From Eutypella sp. D-1 (lineage: Eukaryota > Ascomycota > Sordariomycetes > Xylariales > Diatrypaceae), in assembly GCA_023313575.1 (NCBI GenBank), contig JAJTTP010000006.1, positions 2,356,001 to 2,420,000 of the forward strand: a stretch of 64,000 bases of DNA, in the 5' to 3' direction. Each line of letters starts with the position of its first letter. Within the stretch, counting starts at the first letter, position 1. A model generated the notes under the pieces. The model saw nothing but the letters and a program-made list of their open reading frames with translations, was not told where the DNA came from and ran no database searches. The translations under genes were made by a program, and so were the position numbers. Shown here in pieces: positions 12,431 through 25,680 of this stretch.

Positions 12431-13666
12431 GTTTGGCGTTTTGTGATGACTGTTTGTGTATGTGCGAATTCGGTCTCTTGCAGTTGTATAGTCGCGTAGT
12501 TTGTGGATCAAGCGCAAGTCAGAGTGGAATCTTCGTTCTTTGCGGGAATATAGATATGGGCAACGTTTACACGCAGCGGGACATCTCTGCTTCGAGGTGG
12601 ACGCGCCCTCTTATGATTCTTATTCTCGACCGCATGGAACTGTGGAACCATTCCACCCCCGGGCATTGGAGCCAGAGCCGGTGCCACATGTCCATGGCAT
12701 GGGGTTCGTCCTAACTATGTGGTTTTCGCTGTATGGTCTCCGCGTCGGTCTTGGGCGTACGCTCTGCAGCAAATACGGCCCAACCGCCCCTCACACCCCC
12801 CCCTTCCACTCCCGAACGTCTTAGGGTGGGGAATGCACTGACAATTCAGCAGTTGGTGGACTAGTCAACAGGCAGGGGCTGCACCCATCGAACGTGCCGT
12901 CCCAGCACTGTGACAATCCTTGTCGGTCGTATCCAGTCGCAGCGAGTTCTCGATGTCGCCGCCTGCATACGTTCTCCAGTTTTCTCACGGTCGAGGCCAA
13001 CTAGAAACCCAAGGGGGCCTAGGGGTGGGCTAGATGAACCCAAGCCGTCAGCTTTGTGACGAATGTGGATACTCGACGCGAATGCCGCCTTAATACGCTA
13101 TGAGACGAAGGCGATGGTAGTTTACGAATTAGCCAGCCAGCAATCACAACGTTACTCTCTCTAGACAGGCTGAGTAGGCGCCTATGTGACTTGTGGTTGA
13201 TTTTCCCACAGCCACATTGCATTGCTCAATCAGGAACGTGATTCTTCTCATTGACGGGTACCAATGCCACCTAGAATAAGACGTGTTAAGAAAACAGCGC
13301 ATCGCCTTTATAACAATACCCGCCCGCAAGCGACTTCTAAATTAGAGCTCCGATTCAAGTGGCATCTAACAACCCCTACTACTACCAAATCTCAGTACCT
13401 GAACTAGTTGCTGCCAATCCGTAGTCACCGCCCCTCATCCCCGTAACACTCCATGGGGTGAATATCAAATCTGCGAGTATAACACAGTAGCCTGCGGACT
13501 ACGTTATGTGCCTTGGAAGAGTAAGTATGGTTTTGCAAACTGCAGGTATGCGGAGACTTTATGGAGACCAAAAGCTTTTACTTCACCGCACGTGAGGTAT
13601 AGCTGCAGAAAGCCCCTGCTACTACGGCGACTTCACCTATAACAAGGCCAAGGCGTACCTTATTAA
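12431..13666. other. Intergenic, no gene seen
   Basis: Between the hypothetical gene and the 3' end of URC1. Short frames at 12433-12824 and 13019-13329 resemble no family and overlap on both strands. Confidence 0.55.
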
Positions 13667-16250
13667 TCAATGATCGATGCTGTTGGATCTGTCAGTACGA
13701 GTTCGAAATTCAACAGTGAGGGGCACCCACTCTTCCCACATTCGGCCCTGCACGGCCTTCAATTCATCCTCCGTCATTCGGTTGCCAGTTGTAAAATAGC
13801 CTGTCTAGTTAGTTCCCGGTATCGTCGCAAATATCGGAAAGGGGGTGGCCATACCGGCAGTGATCTTAGCATCGATCTCAACCCGTGAATCTGCGGGGAT
13901 CCATTCTTCCGGGAGTTCCACGCGCTCGTGGATGGGTATGCTGTTGAGGACGTTATTAATGGGGCTCCCGCTTCCTTTGGATGGGACTTCAGTTACCCTT
14001 GGCCAACAATGGCGTCATATTTCATGCTGTCGATCTCTGTAAGCTTCGGGAAGAATAGCCATATTGATCACACAGAAGAAGACCCACTTGCTCATGCTCA
14101 ACATCCGATCGATCTTCTTGATACCGAGCCAATGAAGGATATCGGGCATCAGGGCCTGAAAGCGCATGTCCTTGACGCCAGCCACGTTTTCGGTTCGCTT
14201 GAAATAATCCGAAGCCCGGTCTTCTCCACGTTTTCGTGCATTGTAGACGACTGCGGGGAGTGTGTCAGCATCTCACATGGGAAGGGAAATGTGTGAGCAC
14301 GCACGATACTATAGGCAGTTAGTCAGCTTGGTTCCGGCTTTTCCCACGGTCAGAATCACTTGTACCTTGGTCACCTCTCCTAGAGCCCGACCCTCCTTTC
14401 TGAAATAAATCACAACGCCGCTACCGCCGTTCTGCGCTTCCTTGACGGCTTCCTCGATGCCGAAAACAAGGTACGGTCTGCAAGTGCAGATGTCCGACCC
14501 AAACACGTCACTGCCGTTGCACTACATTTGCCCCGCGGGTTAGTAGGATGCGGACAATGAATGAGTCTTATAGGAACCCACCTCGTCATGGATTCGTAGA
14601 GCAAGCCTTGCATTTTCGTCGGACATCTTGGCTGGGTCGCCAAAGCAGTAGACAGTCAATCCACCTGGCAGCGTTTAGTATGGGAATCTATCCAAACCAC
14701 AACACGCATGTTCTAGAATCAACTTACCGATAGGCGGCAGGAAAATTTTGATGTCACCACGGGTAATCAACTTCATAGGTTTAGCAGCTATACACGGACC
14801 GCTGTGATACGCGGGTCCATACCTCAGGGTAGCTTCCGCCAGTGTGCTCGAAGAGCGAGCGGCGTAGAACACTTTCGTCTAGTATAATTAGCAATTGTGA
14901 GCTGATACGAGATCGCAGTGCTGCTTACCGATGCCAAATCTTTCGGCAACTCCTGGCAGATACCAGACCTGGTCGTGTGTGAGTAGTCCGTTTCCTCTCT
15001 AGACAACAAGCAAAGCATCGGGTCGTCATCATCTTACTGGCTCGACAGCAAACTTGGTGACAGCGAGTTCGCCTGTCTCATTCAAGCAAACTTTTCCATC
15101 CGGGACCCTGACAGAGTTAGCTTGGCCTCATATTGAATCAGGGCAACGTACAGCCTGCCACTTCGCACACTATCCTGAAGTTCTGGGAGCTTGCTCAAAG
15201 TTAGTAAGAAATAATGACCACTTAGAAGGGGCATAAACTCACCGTCATGTGTGCCTTAGTGATGGCGATGGTTGGGCGGATGTCCACTGTGACGTATTAG
15301 TTCAGGAACATAGATGCAGGGGGCACTTGCTATCCACCATTCTCTTTCTTTATCGTGTCGGCGAATAGCCACGGGGCTAGATGGCCCCATGGGTCCATAG
15401 CCACGATCTTCTTCTTGTCGCCCCATTGCGGGAAGGGGCCGATGTTTGCCGCCGGCTCAGTGTTGGTGAAGTCGGGTCTAATGAAGAAGGTAGGAGGTCA
15501 TTCATCACGTCCATATTCCGCAGAGCATGGTGGCTCTTGTCATACCTGTGATTCGCGTTAAGCTGCTTGCTAGCGAGAGCAAGAGCAAAGTATATGGAGT
15601 AGGACCCTCCGTGAGCTAGAAGACGGTGAGTTGATAGACACAAACACAGTTAAAAATTCGCGCTCACCTCCAATGGCTAGACAGGGGAAGTTAGTTTACG
15701 TAGCTGGCCAGACGGAGGGGCAAAGCAACAAACCATTGCGTCTACGAATAGTAGATGAAGACCGGGACACTACCACTGGCCCTCGCGTGGGGGCGTCGGT
15801 GGCGCCCCAATTCAAGGGGATGGGATCGATCCCGTTCTGTTTAGGGTACGTTCTGGAATTGGCATTGTTAGTTCGTACTGGCGGGAGGGTTTGCGGGAGG
15901 GAGAATTCTTCTTACGTGAGGACGATGCGGGACGTGAAACCCGCCTGCTGGGCTTGGAGCGCCGCGGTTGTCGTGGGAGAGGTAGGTTCGGCGACAGACC
16001 CAGTAGCAGTCCCAGGGCGCTCCCGGTCTATGTCAGATGACTTGGTAGTGATGTCTGAGGCCGGAACGGTAGTCTTTCCAACAATATAGGAAGTGGGATC
16101 CTGGGCACTTGGAGCCAAGGAATCAAGACGCTGGGACACGGATTCGACTTCGGTAGCGAGGCGACGTTGGCCCTCCTGGATGGCGCCCAGAGCCTTAAGA
16201 ACATCGGCCATACCCACACCACCCTCACCCTGTGAATCCGAAGAGGCCAT
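13667..16250 (-). CDS. URC1: URC1-type GTP cyclohydrolase II-like protein of uracil catabolism
   Basis: Homologue of URC1, the GTP cyclohydrolase II-like protein needed for the URC pyrimidine degradation route described in Lachancea kluyveri. Roughly 550 residues. The N-terminal 110 residues are variable with a short coiled segment (MADVLKALGAIQEGQRRL). The conserved part has IPLNWGAT, AIGAHGGSYSIYFALALA, NTEPAANIGPFPQWGDKKK, MDPWGHLAPWLF, VDIRPTIAITKAHM and PPIG. The GCH-II-like metal site GSDICTCRPYLVFG is followed by VVIYFRKEGRALGEVTKY and ADSRVEIDAKI. Ten or more short introns break it up. The start at 16250 gives MASSDSQGEG; the stop is at 13667-13669. FUR1 lies 3.2 kb beyond its 5' end in the same orientation. 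True GTP cyclohydrolase II for riboflavin is a less likely reading because of the WYLPGVAERFG and MDPWGHL blocks. Confidence 0.88.
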
Positions 16251-16373
16251 GGTAGATTTCGATCTATGTAGAGGATGAAGAGAAGCAAAATTCGTACGCC
16301 AAAGATGATCTAGAGTTTGACTACTACTACGGTCACTGAAGTCACGAAGAGCTTCTGATAGATGAGGTGGTGA

Positions 16374-16380
16374 TGAGTCA
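16374..16380 (+). promoter_or_regulatory. TGAGTCA heptamer upstream of URC1
   Basis: Perfect bZIP-type heptamer 125 bases before the URC1 start codon. A GATAAG (possible GATA-factor nitrogen control site) follows at 16602-16607. Both are short and could be chance matches. Confidence 0.3.
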
Positions 16381-16833
16381 ACAAGTAGGTACACCGTGCA
16401 CGACACTCCTTGCAGTTGTGTGGAATACGTAGACAGGGGTTTTCTCAGAAACCAAGACAGCCCAATGAGTTCGAAAGAGGATTATTGAGAGTAAAGTTAG
16501 TAAAGCGAGTTAAAGTTGACTGTTGACTGTATTTAGGCAGGAGGCTGGCGAAGCGGTGTTGGTTGGGAGGAAAGGAGGGCGGGCGGTGGCTTCGGGCGTC
16601 AGATAAGACCCGCAACACCCGGAGAAGTGAGCAATCAGGAAGCTTTCAACAAGCAACTTTGGGTCCTGGCAATCTGTGAATCAGCAAGCAATTATTGAAC
16701 CACCGATATTTGGTTCATGTTTGGCTCATGTTTGGCTCCAGGATGTCTTGGGAGCACATGACATAGTGCCTACTTAACGCTCTAGGTTAGGATACATCAT
16801 GGATGCCCTGATGCTATACTGCCTCTAATCTCG

Positions 16834-16869
16834 GGCCTATCTCAGGCCTATCTCAGGCCTATCTCAGGT
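16834..16869 (+). repeat. 11-bp tandem repeat GGCCTATCTCA
   Basis: Three copies in a row with a partial fourth, in the region between URC1 and ELF1. Confidence 0.8.
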
Positions 16870-17049
16870 ACATACCTACACCTACATAAGTAATAGCATG
16901 TACATCTAAGGGGGTAAGTATAGGTAGTGTCATACATACGTCTCTAGTTCCTCTAAAAAGGCATCACCTGGACACATGTTGGGGTCTCTGACTTAGAGAT
17001 TTAGTGGCACCGTACCGCCTATTGCCCGCCCGCACCCGCTCGTACCTGG

Positions 17050-17079
17050 CATTTCTGCATTTCTGCATTTCTGCATTTG
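17050..17079 (+). repeat. 9-bp tandem repeat CATTTCTGC
   Basis: Three perfect copies followed by CATTTGC, in the URC1-ELF1 intergenic region. Confidence 0.8.
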
Positions 17080-18320
17080 CGGATAAGACATTGCGGATGA
17101 GACATCCACCTATCCACCATGCCACACCCTACAGCAGACACAAGATATATTTATCAGTAGATGGTATGGCCTTAACAGGGGCAAGCAGGGGTTGATGAGT
17201 TGAAAGCAAATCTTGGAGTTGTTTCAGTGTATAAGTATTGATATATTCCAATTCTTGGGTGGTTTTTGTATATACAAGCAATTAAGAGAAATCATCTATA
17301 CCTAACCCGGTTGGATTCAGATCGATGTATCTGGTATAAGTTATGAGTTGCGACGTTATATACCTAAGTACTTAAGTAGTAGGAATTCTTGCCTGGTGGG
17401 ACAATCTACCGCATCCGGACCTTGACGACTACATATATGTACCTACATACCTAGGGTACTTAGGTAGGCAATAGTAGAATACGGATAGCGTCTATGGAAT
17501 AGGTAGGACAGTAGGTACATAGTATGTAGTCGATAAGCCTTTGCACATCCATAATAATTGCTATTCAGGTATCAACTACGAAGTATGTATTCCAAGGTTT
17601 AGCTGCCGTCAGCTTTTGCAGTTGTTAGTGCATTATATACCGACAGATAACGGAGCCGAAATAATGGGGCCGATACCTAGAAAATGATAAGGTAGTGGCG
17701 GTATCTCTCTATAACGTTCACGTAATTATAACTACCTCTATACGTGCCTAAAAGTACCTACATACCTAAGTACGGAGATACATGCTAAGATTAACTACTA
17801 CTACACTATATGTACCTAAATTATACACGTATAGCCTTGATAGTAGGTTGGGAAGTTATAACGCTGGTCGGTGATCGGAACACGACAACCTACCGACATA
17901 ACGCATAATAAGTAGAGCTCTACTCTAGTTTTTTTGAGGTACGTGAATATTGGAAGGCTTGACCGATATACAGGCCTGACAGGATGACAATCAGGTACCT
18001 AGGTAGGTAGGTAACCTTGGAAGTTTGTCCCCTCTCAAGCCTTGGAAAACCTTATCCTTATAAACCTTATCCAACAGTGAAACTCGAGGAGGACTCAACC
18101 TTAGAAGGCTCCCGATGTCTCTCTCTCTCTCTCTCCCCCCTCCCCTCTACTCCCCTCTACATACTAACGGGTTCCTTATCCGAACTACTACATCGCCGGC
18201 GTTGTGATAGACCCACGAGACCCTAGAGCTAGCTCTAACCAACCAAATTTAAACCGAATAGGAACGTCGTTCCTACATACCTAAGTACATTCATCAAGTC
18301 GTCTACTGCACCACTCGCAC

Positions 18321-18370
18321 CTCTACGGTTCTCCGTAGGACTCCGTGGGATTCCGTAGAACTCCGTCACT
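18321..18370 (+). repeat. 10-bp tandem repeat abutting the ELF1 start codon
   Basis: Five head-to-tail decamers of the type CTCCGTAGGA (the outer copies diverged) end exactly at the base before the ATG at 18371. They are presumably 5' UTR. Confidence 0.75.
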
Positions 18371-19137
18371 ATGGTAAGTTGCATTCCCCATGACCACCTG
18401 GTGATGCATCCTTACTACGTCTTTCTATGACGCTGGCGCTGACTACCTGCGCGCGCGTGTGTGCGTGTTTCGCGCGCCTATAGGGAAAACGCAAGAAGAG
18501 CTCCCGAAAGCCCCAGGGCCCCAAAAAGGTACGATGCGCCAAAAAAGAGAGAAGCAAAAACGAGATCAACGAGATCACCCTTCCCGACACGTCTAAGTCA
18601 TCACTACCGTCGCCGCAAAAGCAAAGCTCAGGCTAAAAACAAAACTATTGCTATAGAACGAACCCCTCCCTACGACATTCACGTGTCTCTTCTGCAACCA
18701 CGAAAAAGCTGTCACCGTCAAGATGGATAAGAAAGCTGGCGTTGGTCAACTCGATTGCAAGGTGTGCGGGCAGAAGTTTCAATGCGGCATCAATTGTGAG
18801 TCGTCCCTGCCGCCCTAGGCTGCTAAGCTAACATTGCTTGCCTCGCCTTCTTCTAGACCTATCCGCCGCCGTCGATGTCTACAGTGAGTGGGTTGATGCA
18901 GCTGGTATGTTCCTCCACATGGACTCCCGGGTCATGACCGTCACACGCCCGGCTACGCGACCGATCACTAATACTCATCCAGATGCTGTCGCGAAAGAAG
19001 ATGCGGGGAGAAGGGAATCAGGGTCTGCTCCAGGTTACCGGCAGGGAGCGCGCCAGCCTGGGGCAGGCGCCTACGAGGACGAGGACGACCGCGGATACGA
19101 GGGAGAGGGAATCGTGGCCGATGATGATGAATACTAA
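18371..19137 (+). CDS. ELF1: Transcription elongation factor ELF1 (ELOF1)
   Basis: Small zinc-binding factor that travels with RNA polymerase II through chromatin. The spliced protein is about 129 residues: [21 protein letters not shown], then FTCLFCNHE and CKVCGQKFQ giving the four zinc Cys (26, 29, 50, 53), then [21 protein letters not shown]. An acidic fungal tail ends [11 protein letters not shown]. The first coding exon is just the ATG (18371-18373), followed by a GTAAGT donor; the next exon starts at 18484 with GGA. Other introns follow GPKK, CGIN and DAA. The start is fixed by the invariant MGKRK N-terminus. Confidence 0.95.
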
Positions 19138-19464
19138 AGCGTTGGCGTCAATCGACATGATGCGCCTTCGAGCTTGTTCTGGACGGGTTTCCATCTCGAG
19201 GCACATTGATACCCCTGACACGATACTACGTTACGTTGAGCTCCCGGGTCGTACTGAATCCTTCCTTCCCTAAGTTTCTAGCTCTACTTAGTCTTGGAAA
19301 CGCCTCTGATGCTCAATATGCTGTCATCCACATAGAATCCCAATGAACTTGACCTTTTAAGTTGGTAGCGATGGCATTGCCTATCATAATCGTGACGCGC
19401 CTAGACGTCTGGCTTATGTGCCCAAAACCTCCCGGCTATATATGACCAACTATCTAACCACACA
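19138..19464. other. Convergent ELF1/FUR1 3' intergenic
   Basis: 327 bases between two converging genes; presumably both 3' UTRs. Nothing else is seen. Confidence 0.6.
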
Positions 19465-20587
<1,123 letters not shown>

Positions 20588-22973
20588 TGCGGGTTGAATA
20601 TATCTGGTCCGTAGAATAGACCGACTGTCTACGCTTATTGCTGCTTCGACGAGTGTACCTTGACTCGATTGAGCGAAGGTGGAAAGTCTCTTTCAGGTGG
20701 TAACGGGACCAGCTATATTATATGTCACGGTGGATTTCGAAAGAAAGAAAAGCCTGGCTGCCTGGTTACCTGGTCGTCTGGACAGGAGAGAGGACTAAGT
20801 CAAGTGCACTTTGTAGTCGGTGTTGGAGATAGATGAATTTGGTAACGAATCTGGTAACAGCCTGTTGCCTCCTCAGGGTTGATATTCGCTGCAGAAGGTT
20901 TGAACCAGCAGATGCGAAATATGTAAGTCTAAGAGCAAGAACCGTTACTTACTTACCATGTACCTCAGTAGGGTTCTTTTTGAGGTAGTCGGTCAACCTT
21001 GAACAGTCCGATGCATTCTCAACTTGGGACTTCAGCCTCCCAACTTAGATAGCCAAATAGCCAAACCTGCCTATCCTATCTACGTGTGCCTCTATAATTT
21101 TGTCTGGGTGGTTATGCACATATGCATGCAGTTGGGCGGGCCATTTAGGTGGTTTATATACATATAGGGATGGTCTAGGTAGCCAGCTGGCAGTTGCTAA
21201 CGATATCGGGGTTCCACGGGTGTTTACTATGGAACACTGGGCATTGTTCTAGCCATCGATGCATGCTTATATATCCCCGCAACAGAGATACGATTATATG
21301 ATACGATGACCGGGATCCGCAAGCCCTCTAATACCTAGGTATGTAAGTACTTCCAGGTTATGGCCTATGTGGTCTCGAATAAATGCTCATCTAATAACAT
21401 AAGATACCTAAGTAGTATAGCCACCTGGGCAGGTAAAGATATCAAACCTTTTCCATACATATGTACCTATTATTTATTACCTGGCCCGGGATGAACCTTA
21501 TGGATGGAGGTGTGCTCGGTGCTAGAAGCATCTCGTACCTGCATACATACTAGGAAAACACCGTATCCAGGATGTCTCACCACCCTACCTAGGTACTCTA
21601 CTTACACAATCACATGCCGCTTTCGATATAAACGAATGCAAACAACCAACCAATCTGTAGACCACCTACTTACCTACATCTTTATAAGATCATGTTTCTG
21701 GGTTAAACCTACATACATCCAAAGGAATTCCAAGGCTAAATTGCATAGGTACTTAGGTTTTCAACTTCTTGCAATTTTATCTCTAAGTACTTTAGGAAAT
21801 AGCCACCTAGGTACGAAGTAGATATTCGGTAAGCCGTGATTTTTACGAGTTAGAAGAGTACCTACCTATATACCCACGTATAGTAGGGTACCTAGATCGG
21901 TATTCGATACATGCATGCCTAAACTTAAGATCAAGTAAGTACCTGGGTACATATGTAGTTACGTATACCCACCCTACTTAGGTATACACAAATATATGGG
22001 CACATACATGGATGAATACAATGCCCATTCTAGGGGAGTACATCTCTTCCAGGTTGTCATTCCACTATCTCCCGTCTTTAACAGGTAGACTTTAACAGGT
22101 AGAGTCTCTCCATGGTTAAGGTTAATTGGAGCAACCCCGGGCCGCATCTACCTACATAGTAGGTACCTAGGTAGATCAAGAACCTCCTCCGTCTTAACCT
22201 CCGCCTTAACCTCCACCCTCAACCTTGACAACAACAACACCTGCATTCACTCACCCAGGTATTGAAAACGAATACTGGTAGGCGCAACGCAACGTGAAAT
22301 AGTTCTCAAGTGAACCTCCCCCGAGCATCATCATCATCATCGTGAGCTCGCATTTACTCAATACCCTGGGTGTCACTTACCCTCCCGACCATCTATTAAT
22401 CCTAAGAACTTATCTACCCACCTGGGCAGGTGCTCGTGCCTATGTTACAAGGCCTATATTGCAAGGCCTATGTTACAAGGGCGCGTCGTCATTTTTATTC
22501 GATAACAGCAACAGTAATCAACAACAATACAAGCAACCACCAAATAGGGAAACGTCTCACTTCCAACGTTGCTTCGCAGCTTGCTTTATTATCTCTATTC
22601 GGCCCCTAGTACTTACCCCATCGTCTAATTGATCTGGCTATCCCTCAACTCCATTGCGCAAATATCAACGACATTTATGATACTCACGACGACGGTGAAT
22701 TGTCGAAATTTCCGCTTGCGATCTTACTTCTAACGTTTCCATCTAAATTGTTCCCAACCAACCTAGGAATATCATAGCAGAAGGGCCACCAGAACGCTCC
22801 CTTGTTCCTCCACCTCCATGTGTGGTCATATTGCAATACCTTCTGCTTTCCTTCCTTAACGCTCCCCCCTCCCCTTCATGAGTTGTCGCACATCCAAAAG
22901 AGCATAGAACTCATTATCCAGCCACAGCGCGGCAAAAGAGAAAGGGAATAAGAAGAAAAAAAGATCCGCCGCC
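20588..22973. other. Divergent FUR1/WAPL intergenic region
   Basis: 2.4 kb. No gene is supported. It has TACCTAGG-type motifs (for example 22159-22174), a CTTAACCTCCG repeat near 22190-22215, an (ATC)n run near 22325 and a direct repeat of CCTATGTTACAAGG at about 22438-22481. The final 300 bases are pyrimidine-rich and probably the WAPL promoter and leader. Confidence 0.6.
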
Positions 22974-25680
22974 ATGTTATCCACCAAGCGCAAGCTGACA
23001 ACGTACGGGAAGGCGTCATCCCGCAAAAAGCCGTCAACTGCGACGTACGAATCAGCAGGCAGGGAAGATGCTACAACCCCTAAGCCTCCGTCCAAAACGA
23101 CAGCCTCGACAATGGCTACAGCAGCAGCGACGACAGGATCATCCACAACAGCACGACGCCAGCAATCCACTGTATCGACTACACCACACTCTCCTTCGTC
23201 CGAATCTCTAGGTCCTGGCCGTACAGCGAAGAAGGCGCTAGGAAAAGCAGTTGCCGGGAAGGATATGAAGTCCGATCGGAAACGAAAGTTTTCTCAAGTT
23301 TCGTCTAAGGCACAGACTGAGAAGTCAGCCGTCAACTTCAAGCGCAGTTCCTCTTCGGCGCCTATTGTATCAGATGATACACCTTCATCGAGCCTTTCGT
23401 CTACCCGGCGCCCGCGTATGACATCCGCTTCTTCTGAGGACGCCGACATCGACATGGTGGAGGCAAAATTATCAAGTCCACCTCCCACACCCACACGAGC
23501 TAGGCTGCCGAAGTCTGCGACCCGAGCAACCCCCAAGACAGATCTACCCTTCTCTCCGAATACGATGCAGATTTGGGACACCCTGCTTGACTCGGACGAC
23601 GAAAACGCGAAGAAGGCAAAGAAGAACCAGCAACGACAGATACCTATGCGCCTAGCACCGAGATCCACCCCTAAGTCCCATGTCCGCCAATTGTCTTCTC
23701 ACATCGCCACCACAAGCCGTCGTGAACCGAAAACTGAGGCCCCCAAACCCGCGCGGACCGTCCCATCGGAGCGCCCACGGAGGCGCCTGATAGATGCGTT
23801 AGCGGAGCAAGCGCCCGACGAAACCGACGGCGAGGCGTCAGATGATTCAGTCCAGCTAACCCAGTCGCAACCCAGCCAGAGAAGCACGCAGACTTTTCCT
23901 GAGTCAACTCAGGCATCCGCGACCTCGGATACCCAGCCAAAAACGAACCAAAAGACTGGCCAGTTATTTGCTAGGCCTACGCTAACGCCCAGGCCCCACG
24001 CCCCTAAACGTACCTATGGCCAGAACACTAAAGTGCTGGAGGAGGACGATAATGACATCCTTCTCCAAGGTTTCGACCTCCCTGATCTGGCTAGCCATTC
24101 GTTGAAGGGGAAGCGCCTGGAAATTAGAGATCCCAAGACATGGTCGAACGCTGCCGGCCTTGGCGAGGAAGATGATTTGGTGACTGGGTCGCCCAGCACC
24201 AAGATCCGTGACATTTATGAGTTACGGCAGGCTGGTGCTAATACGCGTGTTGCTGACGAAATGCAAGACCTGGCTGAGCAGATCGGTGTTCCAACGTCAA
24301 AACCCTCGTCATCACGACGCGCCGCGCTCCTTCGAATTGCTGATGAAATCAAGAATAGGGATTTCATGCGACACTTGAGGGATCACAGGATCGATTCAAT
24401 GATACTCAAAGGCGTGGCCAGAGAGACGGATGTCGTGTCTGCCTACCTTATTCTATCCATTCTCGCCACAATCCTGTCAGAATCGTCTTCTCCGCATATC
24501 ATCCGGTTACTTCAAGACGAACAGATCGGGAAGGTATTTGCTCGTCTTCTTAGATGTCCGGATAGCATGAAGAAGATTGTACAGGACCGAAAGAACAACC
24601 TTTCAAAGCGAAGCCAATCAGCAGTGCTTGGTATTCACGACAACCTTCGGAAATTACCGATATGGGGCTCCGCGAAGCCCACGAGCGTGTCTGCAAGGTC
24701 TCTCTCTATTAAGTGCCTGCACCTCTTGGTTGCTCAGGGCCCAAGTCTTGGCAGGGACAGCACGATCTTCCCTCAGGACGTGATTGATGGCTTATTTGCA
24801 GTCCTCGAGAAGGCTGCCGAGGATCCAGACTATCTGAACTACCCAGAGACTGACCAATCCGTTGATCTGTGCAATACATTGTCAGTGCTCGACTTCTACA
24901 TCGTCAGCGTGACGGGATCCGAGGATGAGAGCGGTAGTCGCCCTGATCAGCTTCTCCCCATCTTGGCCGATATCTTCGGGACCTTCTTGCGCCGGCCAGA
25001 TTCGAAGGACAAGGCTTTGGAAACATCGATTCTTAAGCTCACGATCAACTTGACAAACAATAACCTGAGGGCGCCGGATATCTGCATATCCAAAGGTCTC
25101 ATCCCAGCTCTAGCCGGATCCATTTGCAGTAGCTTCGGTCAGGTGTTAGCATCCGTCTCACAGGACCACTGGACAGACGGCATCATCGATGGCCTTGTTC
25201 TCCGACTCGGTATTCTCATCAACTTCTCAGAACACAGCGTCCAAGTGCGGCAGGTAACGCATGATTGCCATTACGAAAACATTCGACCGATCGATGAGTT
25301 AATCCGATTATTCCTCGAGAACTATCGGAGAACTGCTGAGGTAGGCCTGTCGTGGATCAACAATTTTCGTCAAGAGATTGATGCTAACTGTCTTGAAGGC
25401 CGACTCGGTCGAGAAGAGTCATCTCAACGTGGGGTTTGCGTACCTGGCTGTGCTGCTCGGTCACCTGTGCCTGTATGCGCCTGTGCGGCAGAAATTCAGG
25501 TCTAGTCACGCGGCGAAGAGCATGGGCCCCTTGCTCGAGTCCATCAGAGAGTTTGTGCACCACCACAAGACGATGGAAAGTCAAATATACGAGGGAGAAG
25601 ACGCCCCCCGTGGCCAAAGCGGATGGGCTGAAATCGAAGCGCTTGCGCGACAACTCGAAGACGAGGCCGCCTACGACTAG
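22974..25680 (+). CDS. WAPL-domain cohesin-release protein (Wpl1/Rad61 family)
   Basis: 882 residues in two exons (22974-25340 and 25399-25680). WAPL with Pds5 opens the cohesin ring to release it from chromatin. The first 400 residues are low complexity, Ser/Thr/Pro/Lys-rich and likely disordered, with basic patches. The conserved helical WAPL domain starts near residue 415 (IRDIYELRQAGANTRVADEM), continues RAALLRIADEIKNRDF, LRDHRIDSMILKGVA and SAYLILSILATILSE, and ends in LAVLLGHLCLYAPVRQKF. Two [RK]xTYG motifs occur, at residues 8-11 (TTYGK) and near 344 (KRTYGQ); yeast Rad61 also begins with an AYGKRG motif. The single intron lies late in the domain (GAG before GTAGGC, ending TTGAAG). The ATG at 22974 has CCGCC before it, a good context. 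Confidence 0.85.

Larger units (their letters stand above)
16251..18370. other. Divergent URC1/ELF1 intergenic region
   Basis: 2.1 kb without a supported gene. It contains the short repeats listed separately, many GTACCTA/TAGGTAC motifs from 17360 on, a TACCTAGGTAGG cluster at 17993-18014 and a (TC)n tract at 18118-18135 close to the ELF1 start. Confidence 0.6.

Noticed and set aside
13667..16250. Riboflavin-pathway GTP cyclohydrolase II
   Set aside because: The extra N-terminal blocks (AIGAHGGSY, MDPWGHL, WYLPGVAERFG) belong to the URC1 branch.
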